A DNA stretch of 64,000 nucleotides from positions 434,001-498,000 of the forward strand of contig JAGB01000002.1 in assembly GCA_000526435.1 (NCBI GenBank). The letters run 5' to 3'. This DNA comes from Caldicoprobacter oshimai DSM 21659 (GTDB taxonomy: Bacteria; Bacillota; Clostridia; Caldicoprobacterales; Caldicoprobacteraceae). This document shows positions 26,678-35,689 of this stretch, piece by piece (the first letter of the stretch is position 1; each line of letters starts with the position of its first letter). Under the pieces are notes generated by a model. That model saw only the letters and a program-made list of their open reading frames with translations. It ran no database searches and had not been told where the DNA came from. A program made the position numbers and the translations under genes.

Positions 26678-29183
26678 AATACAGCTTGGTGATCATACGC
26701 GTAATATCAATCACTTTCACATCTCCCGGCTCACCCGAGGCCTCCACCACGCAGGGGACGCCGGGCTCCAAGATAACGCAGTTATCCGACAGCTCAACAT
26801 CCTGCTGGGTCTCCAAAAACACCCCAAAGGCCGGTTTATCGGATACAAGCTCTATTCTGCTTCCTTTTACGGCGCAGCTTACGTTAGGCTCTTTGAGTTC
26901 AAGGTTTCTGAAGGCGTCAAACACCAGGTAATTTTTCACGCTCTGGCCATCGGCCACCAGCTCTACAAACAGCACGGTATCCAAAAGTTCACCGTTCTCT
27001 TCAACGGGGAAAGTGGTTGAACCCGCATCCACAGGCATAACGACGCGCCTATAACCAATTCCCAGCTCTTCAGGCTTTATACTGCCCACTGCCGAAGCGC
27101 TGTTGGGCAGCAAAACCGTCTTCATGTACATCTCGCCCTTCTTGGTACCATCGAGTGCATAGGCCGTTACTCGTACTTGGGCATCCAGTTCATTGAGCGT
27201 GTCATTTACAGCATGAATGAATATGCGCCCCTCCTTGTATTTGGGTACCACCAAGATATTATGGAAGAATTTCTTGGTATAATAGTACAGGCCTTTCTTC
27301 CTGCGCTGGTAATCGATGCACGACCAGCTGGCCACCGGCCAGCAATCGTTGATCTGCCAGTAAAGCGTACCGGCGGTCTTAAATTTCCTGGTGCGCCAGT
27401 GCTCTACACCGGTCTTTATGGCCTCGGCCTGGATAAACTGCGTGAGATACACGAAGCTTCTGAAATCCCTTGGGAACCCCGCTTTGGCTATCATAAACCT
27501 TACCAGCCTCTCAGTGCCGCACACCATCTTATTGTGGGACAGCATCACCGGGCTGAGCGGATGGCGATCCTCAGGCTGCGTAAAAGAATATATGGTCTTC
27601 AGACAGGGCATGGCCTGGAATCCAAATTCGCTGAGGAACCTGCCGGTATCGTTGAGATACTCCTTATAGTCTGCCCAGCCGCTCCACACCGTCCAGGAAT
27701 GGCGATCTCCCTCGGCCATCGAGTTGGGGTCCTCGCCTCCATATGGGCTGGACACCCAGTAAGGACGGGAAGGGTCATTCTCGGCACAAACCCTGGGCAG
27801 TATTTCCTGGTATATATAGTTGCCTAAATATTTGGGAACGCCATTGCCCCACCAAGAATGGAATCCCCAATTGTTTTCGTTGTTGCCGCACCACAGCACT
27901 ATGGATGGATGTATCCTCAGGCTCTTTACCACGTGCTCGGCCTCCACCTCGGCCAACCTTTGGAACCAATCAAACTGGTCTGGATATTGAGCACAGGCAT
28001 ACATGAAATCCTGCCATACCATGATACCCATCCTGTCGCATGCCTCGTAAAACGCGGGATGCTCGTATATGCCACCACCCCATATGCGAAGCATGTTCAT
28101 ATTGGCATCCCTGGCAACTTTTATGTAATAGTAATAATCCTCCTCGGTCAGCCTGGGCAAAAGGCTATCGGCGGGTATCCAGTTAGCCCCTTTTGCAAAA
28201 ACCTTTTCCCCATTTATTTCAAAGATGAAGCTTTCGCCTTCCTCATCCCGTTCCCGTATAAGCCTCACAGTGCGAATGCCTGTGCAAAAGCTGTGCTCAT
28301 CTACGGTTTTGCCATTATACATAAGGCGTAGCTTTACCTCATAAAGCGGCTGCTGACCCATACCATTGGGATACCACAGCGCCGGCTTTTCGATCACGCC
28401 CTGCCAGCTTATCTGCAGCTTCCCCCTGAACCTGTCAATGCTTGCCTTGTCCGAGACGACGATTTTCCCATCGTAGAGTATCTCCACAAATGCTTCCATT
28501 TCATCATAGGAAACTGCCTTCCCATCATCACGGACAACCATCTCAATCTCGGCGCCCGTTGCTACAAAAGCCCCTTCTTTATCGATACGTCGGGTTTCAA
28601 AGAAAGGATAGCGTATCTTGGCGGTTTCAATGACCTCCAGATACACCGGCCTCCACAGTCCTACCTGCGCAATCCTTGGGCCCCAATCCCAACCATAGGA
28701 ATATTGCGCCTTTCTCACATAGGGCCTGCCAATCTCGCTGCCGCCGCGCAGAGCAACCGGACTGTTGCGTTCCATTGCCCGAATTGTCCTAATCGGAGAA
28801 TCAAAATGTACCTCCACTTCATTTAATCCAGCCCTCAGGATATTCCCCACATCAAAGCGGTAAGGAATAAACATGTTTTCTGCTCTGCCGAGATGATGCC
28901 CGTTCATATACACATCTGCCAGGGTATCAATGCCCTCAAATACCAGGTATACCTTTCCTGGTACAGGAAGAACGTCGTTCCATTCAAACTCCTTGCGGTA
29001 TATCCACTCTTCCTCTTCCAGCTTGTGAAACTCTACCTCGTTTAAACGGTAAAAGGGATCCCCCAGCTCTCCCAATGCCATCAGATCCAGCTGAACACAG
29101 CCCGGCACCTTGCCTTCTTTCCATTGCCTGTCCTTTTTTGAACAGAACCGCCATGTCCCGTCAAGGCTTATAACCCGATTCAT
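26676..29183 (-). CDS. Beta-mannosidase, glycoside hydrolase family 2
   Basis: 835 residues from ATG 29183, chosen for AAGGGGGAG just upstream. Domain order: jelly-roll sugar-binding domain (NRVISLDGTWRF, about 1-170), immunoglobulin-like domain, TIM barrel with acid/base Glu in WCGNNENNWGF and nucleophile Glu in FLSEFGFQAMP, then C-terminal beta domains. The SEIGRPYVRKAQYSYGWDWG segment is typical of GH2 beta-mannosidases rather than beta-galactosidases. Releases mannose from the non-reducing ends of manno-oligosaccharides or N-glycan cores. No signal peptide, so it acts inside the cell. Stands alone between IS debris and the GDT1 gene. Confidence 0.92.
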   Translation of the reverse strand: MNRVISLDGTWRFCSKKDRQWKEGKVPGCVQLDLMALGELGDPFYRLNEVEFHKLEEEEWIYRKEFEWNDVLPVPGKVYLVFEGIDTLADVYMNGHHLGRAENMFIPYRFDVGNILRAGLNEVEVHFDSPIRTIRAMERNSPVALRGGSEIGRPYVRKAQYSYGWDWGPRIAQVGLWRPVYLEVIETAKIRYPFFETRRIDKEGAFVATGAEIEMVVRDDGKAVSYDEMEAFVEILYDGKIVVSDKASIDRFRGKLQISWQGVIEKPALWYPNGMGQQPLYEVKLRLMYNGKTVDEHSFCTGIRTVRLIRERDEEGESFIFEINGEKVFAKGANWIPADSLLPRLTEEDYYYYIKVARDANMNMLRIWGGGIYEHPAFYEACDRMGIMVWQDFMYACAQYPDQFDWFQRLAEVEAEHVVKSLRIHPSIVLWCGNNENNWGFHSWWGNGVPKYLGNYIYQEILPRVCAENDPSRPYWVSSPYGGEDPNSMAEGDRHSWTVWSGWADYKEYLNDTGRFLSEFGFQAMPCLKTIYSFTQPEDRHPLSPVMLSHNKMVCGTERLVRFMIAKAGFPRDFRSFVYLTQFIQAEAIKTGVEHWRTRKFKTAGTLYWQINDCWPVASWSCIDYQRRKKGLYYYTKKFFHNILVVPKYKEGRIFIHAVNDTLNELDAQVRVTAYALDGTKKGEMYMKTVLLPNSASAVGSIKPEELGIGYRRVVMPVDAGSTTFPVEENGELLDTVLFVELVADGQSVKNYLVFDAFRNLELKEPNVSCAVKGSRIELVSDKPAFGVFLETQQDVELSDNCVILEPGVPCVVEASGEPGDVKVIDITRMITKLY

Positions 29184-29206
29184 ACAGCCACTCTCCCCCT
29201 TAAAAA

Positions 29207-29238
29207 TTTTTAATAAACCAGACCACAATCAGGTCTGG
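29207..29238 (-). terminator. Terminator after the GDT1-like gene
   Basis: Stem CCAGACC (29218-29224) with GGTCTGG (29232-29238), 7-base loop, followed on the minus strand by TTTATTAAAAATTTTT. Confidence 0.75.
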
Positions 29239-29244
29239 GAAAGT

Positions 29245-29550
29245 CTATTTCCTCATAATAAGCATATTCCATACTTGGGGCAAAGCTTCTCTTAAAATAA
29301 AAATTCCAATTCCTACAAACAGGAGGCCAGCTAAAAGCTGCAGATAAGATGTGGGAACATACCTGGTTACCACTCCACCCAAAAAAGAACCCAGCAGAGT
29401 AACCACAACTAGAGCTAAAGAAGCACCGAGAAACACCGGGAGAGGCTCTTTATGCTGAGTTGCCAGGGTAAAGACAGTCAGCTGAGTCTTATCGCCCAGC
29501 TCGGCTATAAACAGCATAAAGAACGACAATAAGAACAGTTTCCAGTTCAT
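29245..29550 (-). CDS. GDT1/TMEM165 (UPF0016) family cation exporter, half-size
   Basis: 101 residues, three membrane helices. The signature ELGDKTQ (residues about 17-23) is the metal-binding motif of the family, which moves Mn2+ (and Ca2+ in eukaryotes) out of the cytosol. Most members have two such repeats; this one has a single copy and must pair with itself or with a second half-protein encoded elsewhere. The ribosome site is poorly placed (AGGAG 17 bases upstream). It lies at the end of a leader of about 315 bases. Confidence 0.88.
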   Translation of the reverse strand: MNWKLFLLSFFMLFIAELGDKTQLTVFTLATQHKEPLPVFLGASLALVVVTLLGSFLGGVVTRYVPTSYLQLLAGLLFVGIGIFILREALPQVWNMLIMRK

Positions 29551-29900
29551 TATGTACCGGCACCTTTGCTCCTGTTACGCCGTATGGCACAGAAACGTGC
29601 CGCTCCCTCCTTTCAAGCCATTTATTGTTTAACTCATGTTTTCATACCCTGCAATGCATAAGCGCTTTTACTTAGCTTTTACTTGGGAAGCCACCAAACT
29701 GGCAAACATCAAAATCACAAAGATAAACTTTACAGCCACCAGCAACTTTTAAGGGCCTGTCTACAAACCGCTTTTGAGCCAGTTTATTAAAATTTTTACA
29801 GCTGCAAAACTCAGCATCAAGTCTTTTATCCTGAAATTTACTTCGATGCCAAGCTTTCAAAGTTATTATACCCTCTAATGTTTCAAAACTTCAAGAGTTT
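29551..29900 (-). promoter_or_regulatory. Promoter and long leader of the GDT1-like gene
   Basis: On the minus strand TTGAAG (29894-29889), an 18-base spacer, and TATAAT (29870-29865) predict a leader of about 310 bases. Close to the gene is a hairpin GGCAC/GTGCC beside AAGGAGGGAGC. Mn2+ riboswitches often precede this family, but I cannot match the yybP-ykoY consensus here. A 62-codon open frame (29672-29860) has no ribosome site, and I do not call it. Confidence 0.45.
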
Positions 29901-31043
29901 TTAACCATGAGTTTTCACGTGTGCACACCTTTCCAGCAACTGGGCCGTAGCTTGAACCATCCTTTCAGCCGAGAAGTGCGTCATTACACGCTCACGCCCT
30001 TTCTGGCCAAAAGTATTCCGCAGATAAGCATTCTTAATTAAATAAATTATGGCAGATGCCAGAGTCGCTGCATCTCCCGGCGGTACTAAATACCCGTTTT
30101 GCCCGTGCTCAATTATCTCAGGTATTCCGCCAACATTCGAAGCTATAACGGGTTTACCCATGGCCATAGCTTCGAGTACGGAAACGCCCAGACCTTCGGA
30201 CAAGGTGGGCAGTACGAAAACATCCATGGCATCTAAATAATCCCATACCGGGGTTACGTATCCCGTGAATATGACATCACCTTCAACGCCAAGGTCCTTG
30301 GCTCTCATCTTAAGCGCCCCCTCATACGGGCCATCTCCCACTATCATAAAGCGAACATCTCCACAGTAGCCCTTTACCAGCGGTATGGCATCCAGAAGGT
30401 GTTGAATACCCTTGGATGGTATCAGCCTGGCCACACTTCCTATCACGATTGCATCAGGCCCTATCCCGAGACGTTGCCTTACATTCTCGCTCTCGCCATC
30501 ACCGGGCAAGGATATACCGTTATATATAACGCTGACCTTGTCGCCGGGAATGCCGCACTCCCGCTCCAGTTCAAGCTTGAGCGCACGGGATACAGCGATG
30601 ATGCCTTCTGTACGTTTTGCCAGGACTTTTTCCGTCCTGACAAGCATTGTGCGCTTAAGCCTATGAGATAAGGGCAGCACGAAGTTGTGAACGGTATAAA
30701 CTTTAGGGCATCTGGCCAAAATCGCCCCGACCCTGCCCACCACCCCGGCCTTAAATCCGTGGCAGTGCAGCACATCCACGCCTTGCTTCATTATGATGTG
30801 CGCAATTTTCACCGCTTTCATCGCGTCCAGATGCGGCTGTACCTCTCCCGGGAGATGAAATGGATAAACTTCTATACCCTCATCTCGCAGCTCTTCCATT
30901 GTGGTTTTGTCAAAGCTGCACGCTGCCAACACGTCAAATCCCGCACCTTTCAACCCCTTTGCCAGGGAAACATAGTGTTGCCTCATGCCTCCCGAAGCCG
31001 TTCGTATAAGTTCTAGAACCTTAACCCTTTTATATCCGCTCAT
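29901..31043 (-). CDS. Family 4 glycosyltransferase
   Basis: 380 residues, ATG 31043 behind AGGAG. GT-B fold: N-terminal acceptor domain (HYVSLAKGLKGAGFDV; HCHGFKAGVVGR) and C-terminal nucleotide-sugar domain (IVIGSVARLIPSKG; EX7E motif in EGLGVSVLEAMAMGKPVIAS). Retaining sugar transferase for a cell-surface glycan or glycolipid; the donor cannot be read from sequence. Cytosolic face of the membrane. 46 bases downstream of the phosphatase-like membrane protein gene, so the two are probably co-transcribed. Confidence 0.9.
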   Translation of the reverse strand: MSGYKRVKVLELIRTASGGMRQHYVSLAKGLKGAGFDVLAACSFDKTTMEELRDEGIEVYPFHLPGEVQPHLDAMKAVKIAHIIMKQGVDVLHCHGFKAGVVGRVGAILARCPKVYTVHNFVLPLSHRLKRTMLVRTEKVLAKRTEGIIAVSRALKLELERECGIPGDKVSVIYNGISLPGDGESENVRQRLGIGPDAIVIGSVARLIPSKGIQHLLDAIPLVKGYCGDVRFMIVGDGPYEGALKMRAKDLGVEGDVIFTGYVTPVWDYLDAMDVFVLPTLSEGLGVSVLEAMAMGKPVIASNVGGIPEIIEHGQNGYLVPPGDAATLASAIIYLIKNAYLRNTFGQKGRERVMTHFSAERMVQATAQLLERCAHVKTHG

Positions 31044-31089
31044 GCCTTACTCCTCTTGGCTGTGCGATACCTTCATTTTCAGCTTTTCT

Positions 31090-33525
31090 TTAATTACCTC
31101 TGACATGATGCACTCCTCTTTGCTGTATAATATCCTCTATCTGCTGTGCAATGACAAATATAAACGATAGGCCTACATATATCATGCAGGTGGCAGCGGC
31201 TACTATGCCCGAATCGTTAACTGCAAAGGCTACAACGCTTCCCACCACTCCGCTGATAAAGCCGTAATGCAGTGACGGATACCGCTCCTTTACGTCCTTG
31301 AAAATCCCTTTGGGCCGATAAAACAGTATGACCATGGCAAGCAGTGAGGATAAAAACACCCGCGTCCATACAGTATATCTAAAGAGGCGAATGTTCATGG
31401 ATATCTTCCTGTAAGCTATGTTGAACAGCTCCTGCACCCCATTTTCCCTTATCAGCTTCACGGTCTGCCCTATATGCGACTGGCTTTCAACCGCTCTGAA
31501 GCTATCCAGAATAAACAACCCCACAATCGCAATCGCCAAAGTCACACTAAGCGCTGCTATTCGTTTCCACGTAATCCTCAATCCCGCCATCAGCATGATG
31601 AACACGCCAAACGCCATAAATGCTGTTATGGCCCCACCTACATTGGTACCCCACCAGGGCAAGGCCAGCACGGCCAGAACCACGGCCAGCAGCACAGCCG
31701 CTCCGCCCAGGATTATGCCGCGTTGCAGCCTCAACCGCTCCACAGCCGCCGCAGTACCTATACAGGCAGCTCCAACCAGCGCACCCATGTATTCGTTGCC
31801 TATCCCGTAAAACCTCGCCCCGCTTATCACATCGTATCCCAGCGGAGACCCCTGTATCAGCCTTGCACCAGTCCACTGATCGAGCAGCAGTGTGGCTACC
31901 ATCATAAGGCATACCATTATGATCCTGTCCAGCATGCCGGGAATAAGCCTCCAAATGACAGCCGCAAGCAATAAGGTAAAAGCCGCCGCCACCAAAGCAG
32001 CCACTACCAGGGAAGGCTGGTGCACCAGAGGCAGAATAAGGTAGGTAAAGGGTACTAACATTACAAACAGCAGGCAGAACTTGACCAAGCCCAGGTATTT
32101 TCTCCTGAAGAACAGCACCACCAGCGAGCCTGCTACCACCGCTATGATGCAAAATACAAATGCTCGTATTAAGAAGGGACGTTGATTGAAAATCTCTACC
32201 AGCCTTTGATTAAAGGCCATAATGCCATCTACGCCGCTATCGTTATAGACGCTCCTCATGGGGGCACCCCCTTGTTCGGGGAGAGGCGGTATGCCAAAGA
32301 AGTCGAGTACAGTAACTCCCACATCCAGATTGGTTACCACGCCCATTCGATGGGTGGAAGCAGAAGTAAGCCATCCCTTGCGTACGCCTTTGCCTGCCAT
32401 AATCACGGGCGTCAAACGGTTGTTAACCTGCAATTCGCGAAGCGGGCCCAAAGCCGTAAAGACTACAATAAGGTCCCTGTCCATGTCAAGCCGCTTCATC
32501 AGCCACCCTATGAAGGCATCCCCATCCTCCAACGCCTTACGCCTGTGCTCCTCCACCATATCATCCATCACCATATGCCTGTAGGCTTCGGCCCTGTAGG
32601 TATCGCCCCATTCAACGGCTATGACATCGGCTTCATCCCATATCCTTTCAACCGCCTGAGCCATCCTGTTGAAATCAGCTCTCATGCCAAAAGGCCGGGT
32701 ACCGTCCCTCACGTTGAGCCATTCCCCCACATCTCCCAGTGGAACGACGCCCTTATCATCCATCATCATGGATGTCAGATACCGCTGTTGCTTCTCGGGA
32801 GTGTCGCTGTTTCCGATGACAGCCACCTTGTATCCGTTTTGTGCCAGCGCAGTACCCAATGCCCCCACTTTAACGGGATAGGGCCTGCTCGCATTGTTGC
32901 GATACACAGCAGCAATCCCTATGCTGGCTATTGAACCGGCCTCCAACCTGTGACCGGTTATTTGGTAATAGAGGTCGGCAACTTTTTGGCCCTGATATAC
33001 GTCATCGGCCGAAAAAGCCAAAGGGGAATTGGAAGAGCCGGTAATCCTGGCACCTGCCCCCATGGTGACATACAGGTTGTTACAGGAACGGCTTCCTGCC
33101 GTGTTGGTGGTCATAAGCCCAATTGCACCAATCTCCATCAATCTGTCTATATTTGGGGTGGAGGCCTCTTTTATGTCCTTCCATCCTATGCGGTCCAAGG
33201 CCACCAAAATTACCTTGCCTTTCTCTGTCTCGGCCTCCTCTACCTCAGACAAGGGGGTATTCTGCACAATTGTGCCACTGGATCGTGGCAAGAATCCGAC
33301 ATACTCATTAGATCCTGGCAAGAACCCAGCTTTGGCAATCGAAATGCCAGCCGGCCGTGTATTCCGTTCAGCCTGTTCATCCATGTCTGCCGTAATGAAT
33401 CTGCCGTCTGCCGCAGGCTGACAGATTGACGCTGCAGCATTGGCCAGTGCTGTACTCCCAAAGTTCAAGGCTATAGCACATGATAAAACGCTGAACACGA
33501 TTAGTAAAAGAAGCGCCTTTTTCAA
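31090..33525 (-). CDS. Alkaline-phosphatase-fold membrane protein, unknown function
   Basis: 811 residues from TTG 33525 behind GAGGTGAGG. Residues 1-30 are a signal peptide or anchor. Residues about 105-440 look like an extracellular alkaline-phosphatase/phosphoglycerate-mutase fold (VILVALDRIGWKDI; STPNIDRLMEIGAIGLM; ADVIAVEWGD; DLIVVFTALGP). Residues about 455-800 hold about ten membrane helices, with the conserved-looking loop GARFYGIGNEYMG. The combination suggests a lipid- or polymer-linked phosphate/glycerol transfer role at the cell surface, possibly with the downstream glycosyltransferase. The metal-binding residues differ from true phosphatases, so activity is uncertain. Confidence 0.7.
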   Translation of the reverse strand: MKKALLLLIVFSVLSCAIALNFGSTALANAAASICQPAADGRFITADMDEQAERNTRPAGISIAKAGFLPGSNEYVGFLPRSSGTIVQNTPLSEVEEAETEKGKVILVALDRIGWKDIKEASTPNIDRLMEIGAIGLMTTNTAGSRSCNNLYVTMGAGARITGSSNSPLAFSADDVYQGQKVADLYYQITGHRLEAGSIASIGIAAVYRNNASRPYPVKVGALGTALAQNGYKVAVIGNSDTPEKQQRYLTSMMMDDKGVVPLGDVGEWLNVRDGTRPFGMRADFNRMAQAVERIWDEADVIAVEWGDTYRAEAYRHMVMDDMVEEHRRKALEDGDAFIGWLMKRLDMDRDLIVVFTALGPLRELQVNNRLTPVIMAGKGVRKGWLTSASTHRMGVVTNLDVGVTVLDFFGIPPLPEQGGAPMRSVYNDSGVDGIMAFNQRLVEIFNQRPFLIRAFVFCIIAVVAGSLVVLFFRRKYLGLVKFCLLFVMLVPFTYLILPLVHQPSLVVAALVAAAFTLLLAAVIWRLIPGMLDRIIMVCLMMVATLLLDQWTGARLIQGSPLGYDVISGARFYGIGNEYMGALVGAACIGTAAAVERLRLQRGIILGGAAVLLAVVLAVLALPWWGTNVGGAITAFMAFGVFIMLMAGLRITWKRIAALSVTLAIAIVGLFILDSFRAVESQSHIGQTVKLIRENGVQELFNIAYRKISMNIRLFRYTVWTRVFLSSLLAMVILFYRPKGIFKDVKERYPSLHYGFISGVVGSVVAFAVNDSGIVAAATCMIYVGLSFIFVIAQQIEDIIQQRGVHHVRGN

Positions 33526-33623
33526 CAGACCTCACCTCATCTTTAATTTTTCATACCTCACCTTATCTTTGATTTTTCCCCAAAATATCCCTGTCATACC
33601 TGGTGGCAACATGCTATCCCGCA

Positions 33624-33667
33624 CAAAAAAAGCGACTGCAAAATTATCGTCAGCAGCCGCTTTTTTC
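33624..33667 (-). terminator. Terminator after the MetH-like gene
   Basis: Stem AAAAAAGCGACTGC with GCAGCCGCTTTTTT (one G-T pair), loop of about 13 bases, T-run on both strands. Lies in the 266-base gap between the MetH-like gene and the phosphatase-like gene; nothing else was seen in that gap. Confidence 0.82.
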
Positions 33668-33791
33668 TTTAAATCACTATAACACAATACACATTAAATA
33701 ACCGAGCAATCGTCACCGTCAAATAACCTCATACCTTGGCTTTTACCGTTTTAAAACTGGGCAAATTGAGTATCATTTCGTCGGTTCAACC

Positions 33792-35477
33792 CTACCGCTG
33801 TCCACTCAGCAGGCGGAAAGCCCTAACGGTTTCAACTATACGGGCATCCCCCGGGTCCACCACCGGAGCATCAAGGCCGTAAGCCAACGCCATGGCAAGG
33901 TATGTACCTCCAATGCTATCATCATTGGGCCATCTCCTGCACACTTCCCTTATATCCAAAGTGGTTGCCAGCCCCAACTCGTCCTTGATCAGCCTAATGG
34001 CTTTCAAAGCCTCCATGGCTTCCCAGGAAAGGGCACCCACATCTGCCATGGTACAATCGATTATCACATCCTCCTTTGGTATGCCATAGGATTCAGCAGC
34101 AAGCGCAATCCTCTCGGCCATTTTCAATCTATCCCTGGCATCAACTGGAGTACCCCTCTCATCTCTTCCAGTATATCCCACAACGCAGGCACCGTATTTT
34201 GCAACAGCTGGAAATACCGAATCCATGATGGCCTGTTCAGCGTTCACTCCCCGCACCAGCGGCTTACCGTTGTACAGCTTCAAGGCCACCTCCAAAGCAT
34301 CCGCCTTTAGGCCGTCTAACTCCAGTGGAAGATTGACGACAACCTGTATCTCGCGTACCAGGTTGAGCATTGCTTCCTTCTCATCCATTTCTGGGATAGC
34401 TACATCAATGGCCAACACATCGGCTCCCTGGCTTTTCTGGACGATGGCTTGTGATACTATATCCCCTGTGGTGCCATTGCGTATTGCCCTAATAACGCTT
34501 TCATTGAATTTCGCATTTATACTGCCGCCAATGACCTTAACGCCCTGATGGAAAACGACGGCCCTTGAACCCGAAGCCACGGCCGTAAACCTCTTAGCTG
34601 GCAGCGCTGCAGGCGTTAAGCCATCCACCCCTTGCCTTATGGCCCTTATAAAATCGGGGGTGGTTCCACAGCACCCGCCCACCAGCCTTACTCCCATCCG
34701 TACCATTGTCAAAATGTGCCGCTGGAAAACTTCAGGAGTCAAGGGATAAACCGCCCGCCCCTCCACCATCTGCGGCAACCCTGCATTGGGCTGCACCAAA
34801 ACCGGAAGGCTGGAATATGAGACCAACTCCTTCACGATGGGCAGCAGCCCTTCCGGCCCCAATGAGCAGTTCACTCCCAGGGCGTCAACGCCCAAGCCTT
34901 CAAGTACCACCACAGCAGTCAACGGGTCAGCGCCAGTAAGCGTCCTCCCGCTTTGATCAAAGGTCAACGTGCATATGACAGGCAAGGAGCTGTTCTCCTT
35001 AGCAGCCAGAACAGCTGCTTTAGCCTCGTACAGGTCACCCAGGGTCTCAATCAAAATAAGGTCAACCCCCGCTTGTACTCCTGCTTTGACCTGCCTGGCA
35101 TATATCTCATAAGCTTGCTCAAAGGATAGGCACCCCATGGGCTCCATGAGCTGACCTATGGGACCCATATCTAAGGCTACCCATTTATTCCCTGCAGCGC
35201 GCCGTGCCAAAACCACAGCCTGGGTGACCACCTGCTCCACCGTATATTCTGTACTTTTGAGCTTGAGCTCATTGGCTCCAAAGGTGTTGGTGGTTATGAC
35301 GTCGGCACCCGCCTCTACATATTGCCTGTGAATATCTTCGATAACATCAGGGTGTAGAATATTGAAGGTCTCAGGCAGTTGACCAGGGGGTAGCCCATAG
35401 TGCTGTACCATAGTCCCCATTGCACCGTCAAACACAATCAAGCGGCGTTTCAGCTCGCTTCTAAAATCCATAAGCAA
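33792..35477 (-). CDS. MetH-like methyltransferase with only homocysteine and folate modules
   Basis: 561 residues from TTG 35477 (or 559 from ATG 35471; both share the AAAGGA site). Residues about 1-295 are the homocysteine S-methyltransferase barrel with zinc cysteines in GVNCSLGPEG and GGCCGTTP. Residues about 310-560 are the pterin-binding barrel (GGSINAKFNES; ALEVALKLYNGKPLVRGVNA). The B12-binding and SAM-reactivation domains of full MetH (about 1,200 residues) are absent, and there is no frameshift to explain it. It therefore needs a separate corrinoid protein; one lies at 61273-61908, and an activator at 22707-24536. Likely converts methyl-folate and homocysteine to methionine. Confidence 0.88.
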   Translation of the reverse strand: MLMDFRSELKRRLIVFDGAMGTMVQHYGLPPGQLPETFNILHPDVIEDIHRQYVEAGADVITTNTFGANELKLKSTEYTVEQVVTQAVVLARRAAGNKWVALDMGPIGQLMEPMGCLSFEQAYEIYARQVKAGVQAGVDLILIETLGDLYEAKAAVLAAKENSSLPVICTLTFDQSGRTLTGADPLTAVVVLEGLGVDALGVNCSLGPEGLLPIVKELVSYSSLPVLVQPNAGLPQMVEGRAVYPLTPEVFQRHILTMVRMGVRLVGGCCGTTPDFIRAIRQGVDGLTPAALPAKRFTAVASGSRAVVFHQGVKVIGGSINAKFNESVIRAIRNGTTGDIVSQAIVQKSQGADVLAIDVAIPEMDEKEAMLNLVREIQVVVNLPLELDGLKADALEVALKLYNGKPLVRGVNAEQAIMDSVFPAVAKYGACVVGYTGRDERGTPVDARDRLKMAERIALAAESYGIPKEDVIIDCTMADVGALSWEAMEALKAIRLIKDELGLATTLDIREVCRRWPNDDSIGGTYLAMALAYGLDAPVVDPGDARIVETVRAFRLLSGQR

Positions 35478-35689
35478 ACTTCATCCTTTCCTCTCCATCT
35501 GCCTTAATCGCCTTTTGCGCCATTTGTTATAACCATTCCTTCTCCACGCATATTATTGAATAATGGCGCGCTCTCTCCAGAGTTCTTCCGCTATAAGATG
35601 AGGAAGAATACGCTATTATATGAAGTATATATTCCACCGGTTAAACCAGCCTTTTGATGGCTATAGATGAGAAAGAAGATTGGAGCCCG

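Noticed and set aside
29672-29860. 62-codon cysteine-containing ORF in the leader of the GDT1 gene
   Set aside because: Starts with TTG without a ribosome site and resembles no known family; more likely leader RNA.
29301-33525. Large exopolysaccharide cluster
   Set aside because: Only one glycosyltransferase and one phosphatase-like protein are present, with no flippase, polymerase or sugar-nucleotide genes.
35478-35689. SAM (S-box) riboswitch before the MetH-like gene
   Set aside because: None of the conserved S-box sequence blocks or a terminator hairpin is present.
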